Part shown: piece by piece, positions 1 through 10,757 of the stretch
How positions within the stretch are numbered: position 1 is the stretch's first letter
Layout: the number at the start of each line of letters is the position of its first letter
Assembly (NCBI RefSeq): GCF_026210795.1
Contig: NC_089450.1
Coordinates: 3,224,001-3,288,000, forward strand
Source of the DNA: Rhizophagus irregularis
Lineage: Eukaryota > Glomeromycota > Glomeromycetes > Glomerales > Glomeraceae
Direction of reading: 5' to 3'
Length of the DNA: 64,000 nt
The notes under the pieces: model-generated
Database searches by the model: none
Seen by the model: only the letters and a program-made list of their open reading frames with translations
Told to the model about the DNA's origin: nothing
Program-made: the position numbers and the translations under genes

Positions 1-2195
1 CTGAAATCTGCAGTAAAATGTCCAAAATCATTCAAGATTTAAAAGATTTTACCGGATTTTTCAAAAACCTTTCGGAAAATCCGGCAAAATTTGAATAGAT
101 TTTGTGCGCTGGTTTGTATGATAATTTAATATTGTTTGATTTCCCATTACTATGTATGTAATGAGTCATATCGGCCCATACGATATATGTAATGCTCCTA
201 AAATAAATAATTTATGATTTAAGTCAGATTTGTAATTTTATCTAAAAATATTGATCCTATACAATTTACCTATATTATAACCCGTTGTGCATTTCATATC
301 GAAAAAATGAATATATTTATTAGAATAGTATGGATAAACTATTATGCTATTTAAATCGTAAAATTTTGTTTCACAGATGATCATATGAACTTAAACAGTA
401 AATGCACAATTTTAGTCGTCCAATTTATCCAACTTTATTTGTGTAGATTAGGGGATATTTTAATAAAAACAGCTTAATTAAATCTAAAAATGATTGAATA
501 AGCCAGTAATCGAACCATGACCTATAAATAGATTGATTAACACAGATACTTTGTTATTATTACTCCATAGTAATTGTTTTACATAATCATTTTAATTTAG
601 CAAAATATGGATACTAATAATAACGTTTATTTGGCCATTTTTGCGGAATGGCTACCCAATTACCAATCACATTTACTTACATGAATTTTTGACAAAGAAA
701 TTTTTTACAGTATTTCACATCAAAGAAAATAATTTTTTATCAGTTGAAAAATTTTTACTTTCACACGGGCTTTAAAAAAAGAACATTTTTATCTTCGGAT
801 TTGAAACAGCAGCTGCTAGAGAGTTCTAGCATATTTTGTAAAATAATAATGTTTGGATGACAGCATATATTGGTTATTATATTCGTTTTATCACAGATAA
901 ATTAAATACAAATTAGATTTTTTTTTATATTGTTCAAAATATATGATATATTTTGATATTTTATTTAAAATTAAAAATTATATTTCCTTTTACAAATTTA
1001 TTTCCATTTTATATCTGCAATTTTATTTTTTTTAAAAAAAAAAATCTGTCAAATTTCACAACAAAAACCTCCTTTGTCATTCAATTAAACTTAAAAAAAA
1101 ATACTTTTGTATAGAAATGACATATTTGACACAAATTATCATCTGGCATGTGCATAAAAAGCATAATGCATGTATAATACTTTATACTGTATAATACATA
1201 CATACATATAGTATCAGAACTGGAAAGAAATTATTTCATAAAATCAAAAATAAGCTTTCTCATCCCCATCTATTATTTTATTTAGCTACTATAATAATTT
1301 TTTAAAAGAAATATTTCATATGTAATATTAGTGTTTGTGTAAATAAAGTTGACCATTCCATTGTAAAATTTTGAAAAAATTTTTTATAAGAATTTATAAA
1401 TAATCATGCGCAAAAAAAAGGGGTTTTACAAAATAATTTATCTATCAAAATATCTTTTTTCTCATTTTTTTTTTATTCTTCTGCAATGATCCCAATTTTA
1501 GTCGAACAACAAAAAAACTTTTATGAGCTGATGATTTGAGACATTTATTATGGGAATGAAGGAATGAAAGAAATCAGTCAAAAAATATTAGCAAAATTTA
1601 TATGTTACATTACGTGATAGCACATTCATTTTTATCAAAGGGATGCATTTTTATATTGTATTTATACATGAATAGCATCGTACTTTTATAGATATATTTA
1701 GAGGAAAAAGGACAAGGAACATTTTTTATTGATCCGAAATTATAATTAAAATAAAAATTTATATATACGACGGAACATGATCTCGCAGACGAATCACATG
1801 ATCACATGATGACATGATGCCAGACATCTTGGGATGGCAATAATTTTTTTTTCTTTTCGTAAACAAATAAAATATGTAACCTGATATTGTTACTGCGGTT
1901 ATTTCATTTAAAGCGTTTATAATGTAATATCTATATTGATATTAAAGCATTCAAAATTATTTAAAAACAGTATTTTATTTTAATAAATAAGAATAAGAAT
2001 ATAGTAATTCAAGAAAAATAATAATAATCCTGTAAAAAATAATATCACTAATTTCTGTAAACTTCCGTGCATTTACAGAAATAACATGGAATAATAAAAC
2101 ATGGAATAAATTTTTATAGGATAATAAAAGTATTTAAATTTGAATAATATAATAATTTTCTTCCTTCAAATATCAACATATAATTTTCAACTTTA
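1..2195. other. A+T-rich intergenic region
   Basis: No credible gene is visible. Roughly the last kilobase (about 1050-1960) resembles 6500-7320, including the shared stretch beginning CTGCGGTTATTTCAT, so it belongs to an old segmental duplication that also carries the neighbouring Asn/Gln-rich gene. Overlapping CACATGATCACATG-like motifs lie near 1796-1818 but have no assignable function. Confidence 0.6.
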
Positions 2196-2708
2196 TTAGA
2201 TGTTATTATTAATATTTATCTGAGAGGAATTTATAATAATCACACCAACATTAGACTGGGGCGGATTTGGATTATTGAACTTTGGGGTCGAACCGTTGCC
2301 AGGCATAGATTGTTGCTGATAAACATTAGACTGAGGATTATCATATTGCAAGTTGAATTGCGGAGTCGAAATGTTACCAGGCATGGACTGTCGCTGATAA
2401 TTTTGAGTGTTAGCGTTATCGTTCGAAGCGTCGTTAAAAATTGGCTGCTGATTGTTATTATTATTAGGTAAACTATTGCTTGAAGTGTTGATATGTTGAT
2501 GATAGTTATTGTGGTCAGAAGGAATGCTTGTGCCCGAAAACATATTGTTATTGTCGTTCATTCCAGAAAATCCAGAATTGCAGCTGCAAGAATAATCACA
2601 GTTAATATTCGCAGTTGTAGTTGTCGCTTGTGGAAGATTATTGTAATTATTATTAGTGAATCCAGTAGTATCGTAAACAGCATCGCTATTATTATCTTGC
2701 GAATTCAT
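2196..2708 (-). CDS. Asn/Gln-rich low-complexity protein, family member 1
   Basis: A 170-residue ORF from a true ATG, with a TATAAATA box about 100 bp upstream. It is rich in Asn, Gln, Ser and Pro. A short Cys motif (CSCNSGFSGM) lies near residues 41-50, and a QQSMPGN-type motif occurs twice in the second half (residues 105-140 or so). The C-terminus ends in a hydrophobic I-I-I-N-S-x-Q-I-N strand. The Cys motif and C-terminal motif recur in the copies at 7399-7864 and 12626-13078, which defines a local paralogue family. I see no signal peptide or known domain. Prion-like or disordered behaviour is only a guess from composition. An AATAAA-like signal follows the stop. The function is not recognised; that it is a real gene is supported by conservation across paralogues. 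Confidence 0.6.
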   Translation of the reverse strand: MNSQDNNSDAVYDTTGFTNNNYNNLPQATTTTANINCDYSCSCNSGFSGMNDNNNMFSGTSIPSDHNNYHQHINTSSNSLPNNNNNQQPIFNDASNDNANTQNYQRQSMPGNISTPQFNLQYDNPQSNVYQQQSMPGNGSTPKFNNPNPPQSNVGVIIINSSQININNNI

Positions 2709-2802
2709 TATGAGCTGGATTTTGTATCTTTTGCTGATAAAAGAATTTTTTTTACCAATTTCTCGAACAGCTTGTAAAAAGTTGTTAGATTCTTAATTGC
2801 AT

Positions 2803-2811
2803 GTATTTATA
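2803..2811 (-). promoter_or_regulatory. TATA box of the Asn/Gln-rich gene
   Basis: TATAAATAC read on the minus strand, inside TTATTATAAATA. The same context occurs upstream of the paralogue at 7862-7864, so it is likely part of the ancestral promoter. Confidence 0.45.
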
Positions 2812-2845
2812 ATAAATATTCGCATATTCGCACAATGAATTAAAG

Positions 2846-3011
2846 CCCCTATAAAAAAGTTTGTGCTAAATTTGTGCCAAACGGGCTAATCATACAACAT
2901 TTATTCGAAATTTGTACTAAAAAATAATATAAAATTCGAACAAATTCTAAATAAATATCGTATGATTAACCCATTTGGCACAAATTTAGCATAAACTTTT
3001 TTTTTATAGGG
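2846..3011. mobile_element. MITE with CCCCTATAAAA termini, 3-bp target duplication
   Basis: The ends are long imperfect inverted repeats of about 50 bp. The left arm starts CCCCTATAAAAAAG and runs through a GTGCTAAATTTGTGCCAAA stretch that is mirrored on the right. AAG flanks both sides (2843-2845 and 3012-3014). The corresponding place in the duplicated copy near 7940 lacks the insertion, so that copy acts as an empty site. No coding capacity. Termini match the larger elements at 15458 and 42874. Confidence 0.75.
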
Positions 3012-3559
3012 AAGGACAAAAAGGAAACTTTGAAAGAAAAAAGCATATACTCAACGTGGATATTGTTTAATAAATTTAACTTTGTTCGTCCGAAAGTAGA
3101 CATGAATAAAAGTTAATAACAATATTTGCTAGTAAGCGGCATTGTTATATATTGAAAAAATCTTAGGTTACACATTTTTATAACGATAAATGACGAGATC
3201 AAAAATATTTTTACCCGGAACGTTATAATAATAGAATATTGTTAGCTGAATATAGAAAGTAAATTTACCCAACATTTTTGTTTGTATTCACTTTTATGCA
3301 TACTACTGAAAAAATTAAAAATTTACTCAAGCTTTTATATACCAGATTAGTAATTAATTTGGGAATAAAAATCCAAGTTAAAGTACTATCACCAGAAGGC
3401 GTTTGATAATTTACTGTATAATGAATACACCCATTTTATTATTAGAATGATTTGTCGTATATAAAATTTAAATTGTGAATTAAAATTATCATTTAAATGA
3501 TTTAAATGATTTATCATATATCATGGTGATAGCGTGATAATTTATCTCAATTTATTATG

Positions 3560-3640
3560 CAGTCGACCCCAACTTAAATGTGCTTAAAGGGGATGTGAGC
3601 GATGTGACTATATCTGGGGTGACTATAGAGGGGTAAACTG
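3560..3640. mobile_element. short pogo-like MITE
   Basis: About 80 bp with imperfect inverted ends starting CAGTCGACCCC on the left and CAGTTTACCCC on the right, which resemble pogo/Tigger termini. No clear TA duplication remains. Confidence 0.35.
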
Positions 3641-4988
3641 TATATCAATTTAAAAATTACAGAACTTACCTACTTCACACTATTTTTTATTTACCTCATT
3701 TTATCATTTACCCCTCTCCACATACCCCTCTCCACATTATTTTATAGTGCGGATATCTATCATCTGCGGATTCGAATATCTATCATTATTACAATCCGAG
3801 TCGGATATCTGCGAATCGTCCGTCGGAGATCAAAATATTTGCGGATACGGATTGCGCTATTTGGCCCAGCAAAAATTTATGTCAGTTTTATTTTTTTTTG
3901 GTGTTCCATTATACACCTGCTTGCTATACGTTGAAAATCAATCCAAAATCTCACGTTCACCCAGTTTTTACTGCTAAAAGATTTTCAAAAGCGAAATTTT
4001 ATGATGAATTAAAACCTATTTAATTTATTATTGTTGTTACTATTTTTACTATTTAACGTTTGATAATTAGAGTTCTTTAATTCGTAACTTAAGAAAAAAA
4101 TTGTTTCTTAATCCAATTAATGCGGATTAGGTGTTTATTAGAAAATTCACCTCCTGATACAGACATACAGTCATTAATAAAATGATATATCACTTGATAT
4201 ACAGTATAAATAGGCCCCGATATTATCTTTTTTTAATAATTTTTATTAATCTATAAATAGGTAGTGCCTATTCCCTCCGCCGTTTATAGTAAGTTAAGTG
4301 TAATACAATTATAAAAAAATAATTATAAATAAATAATAAACTAAAATGAATAAATAAACATTTTATTATGGTAGATTGTTTATATTTTATCTCTATCGTA
4401 ATTAAATAATTGATGGCAATGATTTGCCTGCTATTAAACCAAAAAAGATTATTTTTTTTTAATGAATAAAATAATGGAAATCTAATGAAAGGAAATCAGC
4501 CTTATGAAGTAACAATCAATTTATTAGCCATTCACATAATAAAAAAAACTAAACAAAATTTACTTTGTTATAAAAAAATTACCTTATATGTATAACAAAT
4601 ATTATTAGCCGTTGTCGATCACGGTCACACTGTATAGAGTAAACTTAAAGCGCTGTATCTTCTTTAAATTATCAATGAACTTTTGTATTCACATACACAA
4701 TCATTATCCTGCAGAGAAACAAATTATTATTATAAATCATATCCCAATAATTGTGATATATAAATAAATAAACCAAATCATATTTACTGCCCCATATGAT
4801 AATATTATTCTAAAAAATATCTGCACGTCCCTGTACACAAAGTTGATCCATGTTTATATTCCATTTTTTTTCCGTAAATATTTTTATAAATTTAAATTAG
4901 GTAAAATTTTTCACAAGGTACTATAACTTATCTATCATAAATGAATAAAGTTTGAACACAACGCTACAAACTAAATTTATATCAAATG
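3641..4988. other. A+T-rich intergenic region
   Basis: No gene seen. A CCCCTCTCCACAT motif is repeated in tandem near 3713-3738, and GCGGATATC-type motifs cluster at about 3750-3860, like those at 8715-8783. Confidence 0.5.
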
Positions 4989-5286
4989 TTTGTGGCGCAG
5001 TAAATAAAATTTAATTAACCTGAAAAAAATGTCACGAAAAATTACGTGAGATTTTTCATCACCGGCGTCACGCCCTTCCTTGTTTCCATTTTTAATAAGT
5101 ATCTGGGAGACAGAGAAATTTTTTTAGTAATAAAATCCTACTCGTCACGCACTATCCGTCACATGTGCGCCACACTTAATTTCAGTTAAGTTGCGTAATG
5201 GCGGCCATTTCGTGACATTTTTTTCAGGTTACGCTGGGATAGTCATAAAATTTGTGCGTGAAAATGACATAATGCGCCATACTGCA
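4989..5286. mobile_element. outer MITE, split by a second MITE
   Basis: The left end has TGTGGCGCAGTA and the right end has GACATAATGCGCCATACTGCA. The same two ends lie close together at 10701-10757, giving an unsplit relative. The 212-bp mariner-like MITE at 5018-5229 sits inside this copy. Confidence 0.5.
5018..5229. mobile_element. Tc1/mariner-like MITE flanked by TA
   Basis: Perfect terminal inverted repeats of about 22 bp (ACCTGAAAAAAATGTCACG and its complement) are flanked by TA at 5016-5017 and 5230-5231, the target duplication expected of Tc1/mariner elements. No ORF. Confidence 0.7.
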
Positions 5287-5289
5287 GCA

Positions 5290-6860
5290 CGTTTTAATTT
5301 CCAACACTTATTGTATAATATATGTGATGCCGACGAGGATATATACTATATATGTATACTATACATATTTATTGGGGTGCACGGTCAACTATCTAAAAGA
5401 TCTCTTCTTCTTTCTCAAATATTTTGACACTTGTTAGTTTCTCCAAACCATATTCACAAAGTTATGAAGCTAAGTTATTTTTCAATTTGAACTTTAAATA
5501 GTTTGCCTATCTTGATGTCTGATTTTGTTTTTATTAATGCAAGAAATGGCCTCGTAACTTTGTTAATAAATCGTATCAATCTTTATATGCTTTTTTTCTC
5601 AAAATGCGGAATCGTTAAAGCTGCACATCTAATTGAACATGATATATAAATATATATAATGGGTAGTCAAAATCATGTCATATTAATGCTTTGCTAAATT
5701 AAAATCATTTGCATTATCATTATTATATTATCTGTTATAGAAATTAATTGATATTATCGCAACTTATATTTATTTATATATTTGCATTATATATTAAAAT
5801 TTTAACTTCCTTGAAAAATAATTTTGATATTATAGATAAATTAAACGAAAAATTTTCTCAATTAATTATAATTAATGGTAACGTATAAATAAAATTTGCT
5901 ACCTAGTATACTACAATAAACTGCATTTGCATAAAATCGTGACGATCAAGGGTGTTTATTAACCTAAAAAAAACATTTTTAAATTTATAAAAAATTTTAA
6001 TTTTTGTAGATCGATGTATCGTGAGAAAATTACCGGCGTACAATTTAAATTTGTCTAAATTATTTTTTTGGCGTATGCAGGTCATGCATTATAATTTCAG
6101 ATACATATCAAATCACGCTTACAGATGTTTTATATAATATATTTGGCGTATTTAAATGTTTTTTTATATTTGTTAAATAATTAATAACCCAGTAGCCATT
6201 ATCATAGCTACATTAATTTTATTTGATGGAATATCAACAAATACTCATATTTATTACAATATTACGATACACATCAAAGAATACGATCCTGCTCGAGGTT
6301 TGAAAAATCTTATTTTTCACATGGAACAGCGTTCTTTTCCAATATTTGCTTATTTTGTAATAACGATTCTTTACTTGACAAATAATATTATTTTAGAAAT
6401 AATGGATGATTATTCACATATATTGTCTATTTTAAACAATATTAAGAAATTTATACTGTAATGACTAATGATATATGATCGACGCATTTTTTTTTTTTAA
6501 AAAAAAGCGTTTTTAAGTCAAATAAAAAGCTTCCTTTGTCTCTAAGTAAACTTGAAGAACTGGTAATAATACATCTTCATACATAATTTTACTTTATAGA
6601 TCTATTTTTAAATGAGAAACTTCGTAAAAAAATTTCTGTGGCAACAATAAGTCATATGCTTTGTCCTACCTTCTCACGTGTATTGTAAAATTTTTTTTCC
6701 ACTTTTTTTTTATTTTACAAAATCACAAATAATTTGTCTACAAAAAGTAAAATGTTTGAACATATCAACACAACAGTAAACATATCCTTTTTCTCTCCTT
6801 TCAATAAAGAAATTTATGGGCTGATGATTGATATCACTGATTGTGCAAGCGATATGCAGT
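5290..6860. other. A+T-rich intergenic region
   Basis: No credible gene. The last ~350 bp are the diverged counterpart of about 1050-1540 in the segmental duplication. Confidence 0.5.
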
Positions 6861-6869
6861 ATAATCATT

Positions 6870-7139
6870 ATGGAGGCTTTGTTATTTGTTATAGAAAATA
6901 ATTCAGAATATATTAAGTATTATGAGAATGCTCAAACAATTGTAATTAACTTATATTATAAAGACAAAGGTTTATTATCACAATATACGGAAACACAAAT
7001 TTGGAAATGCGTAGATTCGGAAAAACATTTATGTTCCGATTGTAAAATTATTTTATTTACTTTGGATACATTGTTTGATAATCTTAAGGTGTCATTTATG
7101 GGAATGAAGAAAATAGATAAATACGTATGGAATAAATAA
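6870..7139 (+). CDS. hypothetical short protein or exon
   Basis: An 89-codon ORF starting ATGGAGGCTTTG. Composition is less biased than the surrounding DNA and includes a CVDSEKHLCSDCKI stretch with three Cys and one His. About 255 bp of this ORF are absent from the otherwise similar duplicated copy near 1540, so it was either inserted here or lost there. I recognise no domain. It could be an exon of a decayed gene rather than a functional unit. Confidence 0.3.
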   Translation: MEALLFVIENNSEYIKYYENAQTIVINLYYKDKGLLSQYTETQIWKCVDSEKHLCSDCKIILFTLDTLFDNLKVSFMGMKKIDKYVWNK

Positions 7140-7398
7140 AAAAAGTTACACAAAATTTATATGTCACATTATGTGAAAAAGAAAAAATCGCAGTAAGCAT
7201 TTTTTATCACGTGATCAGTTATCATCTTTTTTCTGCGGTTATTTCATATAAGAATTTATAATGTAATTGTCTAAATTTATATTAGAACATTCAAAAATTA
7301 CTTTATTTTGTTTTAATAATATACAGCAATTGTATAAATTTACAATCATAGAAAAAAAAGGGATAAAGTAATTGAAGAACATACAGTTCTCAGACTTA

Positions 7399-7864
7399 TT
7401 ATCTTGTCGAATAATAATAAATATTTGTTTGAGGAGAATTTATAATAATCGTGCCAAGTGAATTAGGCAAAGGAAAGACGGACTGAGACAGACTTGGATT
7501 AGTATATTGTAGATTGGCCTGTAGAGCCGAAACGTTATTAGACATGGATTGTTGCTGATGGTTTTGAATACTGACGTAATTGTTCGAAGTATCGTTAAAA
7601 ATTGACTGCTGATTATCAGTAAGATTAATAGCACCATTGTTTGAAGTGTTAATAAACATAGTTTGATGATCATAGTTATTCTGATTAGAGGGAATGCTTG
7701 TATCTGTAGGAATTATGCTGTTATTAATGTGCATCCCAGAAATGCAATTATTGCAGCTGCAAGAGGGTTCACGATTAATGTTCAATTGCTCGAATAGCAG
7801 TTGTATCTGTTACTTGTTGCATATTATTGCGATTATTACTGTTACTGCCTTGTAAAGAGTTCAT
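7399..7864 (-). pseudogene. Asn/Gln-rich family member 2, frameshifted
   Basis: A clear paralogue of 2196-2708. The ATG at 7862-7864 begins MNSLQGSNSNN and stays open for 29 codons. The remainder (CSCNNCISGM, QQQSMSNN, and a C-terminal TIIINSPQTNI) lies in another frame from about 7785. Alignment with member 1 shows an extra 13 nt (TATTCGAGCAATT) between ACTGC and GAACATTAA, exactly where the frames part. There is no ATG in the downstream frame after its upstream stop, so the copy is probably inactive unless an unusual splice removes the insertion. The TATAAATA promoter context is shared with member 1. Confidence 0.6.
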
Positions 7865-7912
7865 AAGGATGAAATTTATACTGTTACGAGATTAAATACT
7901 TTACGAAATAAT

Positions 7913-7921
7913 ATATTTATA
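7913..7921 (-). promoter_or_regulatory. TATA box upstream of family member 2
   Basis: TATAAATAT on the minus strand, 50-60 bp before the ATG, in the same TTATTATAAATA context as upstream of member 1. Confidence 0.35.
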
Positions 7922-8138
7922 ATAAAAACTAAATTCGCAAAATGGATTCAAAAAAGAAATTTGAAAGTAAAAGTGTATATAATCAAATATCATCTAAAAT
8001 TGCATATTGTGTAATCGAAGGTAGAATGAATGAAAGTTAATTACTTACAATATGATAAAGGCATTAACATATCTTGGATAAGGGTGAGAAAAATTAGGTC
8101 ACACACTTTTATAAAGATAAATGACGTGACCAAAAGGG

Positions 8139-8264
8139 TTACGGTACATTTCGCCGAAAAGACGTTTCTCCGAAAAATAGGGCCAACATTATGCAGAATT
8201 ATAAATAACTCAGGCCAGAGATTTTTTTCGGCGAAATGGCTTTCAGCAAAATGTCCCGATACCA
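8139..8264. mobile_element. MITE with TTTCGCCGAAA-type inverted ends
   Basis: Left arm contains ACATTTCGCCGAAAAG, right arm (complement) GACATTTTGCTGAAAG then CATTTCGCCGAAAAA. The 14-mer GGTTACGGTACATT at its left end is repeated at about 8349-8362. It is missing from the duplicated segment near 3190. Confidence 0.45.
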
Positions 8265-8714
8265 ACCAAAAGTGTTATCGTTCAGCCAAATAAGAAAGAT
8301 CATGCAGGTTTTCATAGATCAATATTTTATTAAGCATAACAATAACACGGTTACGGTACATTAATATAACACAAGATTATGCATAATTGATATAATAAAG
8401 TAGAGTAAAAAAGTACGATGTAATGAAAATTTTATAGGAAAAGTTTGAATGAAAATTATTAGGTAGATTAAATTTTAATTTATAGGCTAAATAAAGATTA
8501 TCTATGATGTAATAATGCATGATCAAAAAGCGCCAGAACGATAACATTTTTATCGGGTTGGTGATACTCCCCATTAAATATTATATATTTACCAATAAAA
8601 AATACTTATTAGCTAAGTAAATAGATAGAAAGTAAGTAGCGTAGATTGGCCAAGTAACGTAAATTACATATCACGTGAGATTTTCCAACAAAAAATTTCG
8701 TTGGACTAGAGTTC

Positions 8715-8783
8715 GTATCCGTTATCCGGATATCAACGGATATCCGGATACCCGGATAGAACGGATACTATTATCCGTTAGCT
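8715..8783. repeat. CGGATATCCG-rich palindromic cluster
   Basis: Repeated self-complementary units ATCCGTTATCCGGATATC and CGGATATCCGGATACCCGG. Related GGATATC motifs recur near 3750-3860 and 8975-9000. Confidence 0.5.
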
Positions 8784-9298
8784 GTAATTCGGGCCAATTT
8801 TATAGAATAATGTTAAATTTTATTCAATATCTTAAGGAAAATTTATCTGAATATCCTAAATTATCCAGATATCCAAATATTTTTGCGGGGATAATTCAGG
8901 CCAACAGAATTATGACTTGGTAAGACGATCATTTCCTTTTTTGGCGATAGCATTCCACAAAAATAAAAAACCTATCCGGATTAAATGCAAAATCGGATAT
9001 CCTAATACTATCCTAATGCTATTCACCGATAAATAAATAACGAATCCCCTCCAAAATTGTCAGTAAAGAGTTTATACGCACACCGGAAACCCATGAGCCA
9101 CTACTTTATCTTCGGCTATTTTATTATAACAAGTTCTTTCATGCTAAAAGTTAGGAATAGTTATTCCAAATACCTGTCTATACGCCATAGACTATACTAC
9201 CTACTCTTCTTCCAAATTATATTATGACCCAGGCTACATATGTTTCCCGTGACAAGGCGAAAATCATGTGATCTATCTCCGTTAACGGTTCATCAGTC
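8784..9298. other. intergenic region
   Basis: No gene seen; slightly higher G+C with scattered ATCCGG motifs. Confidence 0.4.
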
Positions 9299-9385
9299 AG
9301 ATGATCCGTTCAAATAGTCTTAATAGTCTTACTTTTAGTAATAAAATAAAATAAATTAAATAAAATAAATAGATGATCCGTTCAA
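9299..9385 (+). mobile_element. 5'-truncated retroposon tail with 15-bp target duplication
   Basis: AGATGATCCGTTCAA occurs at 9299-9313 and 9371-9385. The 57 bp between them end in an A-rich TAAAATAAATTAAA tail, as expected of a target-primed LINE or SINE insertion truncated at the 5' end. The tail resembles that of the element at 25141-25326. Confidence 0.6.
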
Positions 9386-10089
9386 TAATTTTGATTTAAA
9401 TTGTTTTCCCTTCTCTAAATGGACATTCCAAGATTCGTATCTTATATATAAAATATCTATTAAACCAACCTAAACAATCTGTCTTATTTTCTAATCTGAG
9501 CTAATGAATTATCAGACTACTTATACATCAATATATACGTTGCATAGGATGGATACTATTTCTTGATAGAAAAATGAAACCTTTTTTGGATTTTCTTTTG
9601 AAATTCCTGAATTTTCATCCACATGACTTTGACCGGCATTATTGAATTCGGCCGGAAATTATGAAATTAATCATGTGACAAATTTTATTTGTAATTTTGA
9701 CTGGTAATGTGAATTTGGCCAGAATTACCTCTTGACGGATTAATGAGTCAGACTTAGTGTTTCAAACCAGATTTATTTTAATCTCAGGTTTCCTTGGATT
9801 ATTCATGGAAAATTTATATAATATGCTTACAGTACTAATACTTTTTATTAGTAAAGAAATTGAGAATAAGAATATACGTCTGATAACCCACATATTTACT
9901 TGCATGTTTTCTATTTTGATAACAAGCAATTAGTTTGGAGATATAAATCTGCTTAATAATTTCCATTATTTGAGGTTATAAATTCCATAAACACGTTGAA
10001 ATATTAAACACGGGTTTATTTAAATTTTTATGAATTTTGTTAGACTGAAATGGTTTTTGATTATCACAGTATGTTGCGAAGTAAAATTG
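9386..10089. other. A+T-rich intergenic region
   Basis: No gene. GGCCGGAAATTA and GGCCAGAATTA motifs at about 9648 and 9718 are two copies of a motif dispersed through the window. Confidence 0.4.
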
Positions 10090-10250
10090 TGTAGGGGAAG
10101 GGAAGCCTTATTATTTGATACAGATTGTTGATAATTATGATGAAGCGATATCATTATTGTTTGAAACAACATAGGTATAGCTAGGTTGCTGATATAGTTA
10201 GTATAGCGAGGAATATTGTTCGAAGTGTAGTGATTAGATTGCCGGTTGTT
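10090..10250 (-). pseudogene. relic of the Asn/Gln-rich family
   Basis: Minus-strand translation gives fragments such as HYTSNNIPRY and NYQQSVSNNKASLP in shifted frames. These match the ASNNIPRHN and QQSMSNN motifs of members 3 and 2. There is no start codon and at least one frameshift. Confidence 0.4.
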
Positions 10251-10700
10251 ATATATTGTTATATATGAGTAGTGTATGTACAGTATATCATTTATGAGTA
10301 AAAAGTTGTTCGCGGAGTTAAACTATTGAATTGTTAAACCTTATCAATTAATTCACCAGTATATTATTACTTTATTCGATAAAAATATGAAATACAGAAT
10401 AATTTTAATGATGATTCTACTAACAGTTATGACGGTAGAGATCTTCAAATAAAAACGATACTTTATATTTTATAAAAATCTACTTGAATATTTCCGTTAC
10501 ATACATTTTCCTTCGCTAGTATTTTATCCATTATTTATTTTATTTCTTTATTTCTTACATGATGGTAGTCAATTAAAACCGTTCATTTTTAAAATTATAT
10601 ACGGTAATTATTATTCTTGAATTTTTAAAAATTACTAAATTAAAAAGAGAAAAAAAAAGAAAAAAAAATATGGCAAATGTGCCCGAAAATAACACAATAT
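10251..10700. other. A+T-rich intergenic region
   Basis: No feature that I can support. Confidence 0.4.
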
Positions 10701-10757
10701 CGTGGCGCAGTATTGGTTATGTGTGCATGAAATGACATAATGCCGCCACACTGCATG
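10701..10757. mobile_element. short MITE related to the outer element at 4989
   Basis: Ends CGTGGCGCAGTAT and TGCCGCCACACTGCATG enclose about 30 bp. GCATGAAATGACATAATG matches GCGTGAAAATGACATAATG at 5255-5273. Confidence 0.45.
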
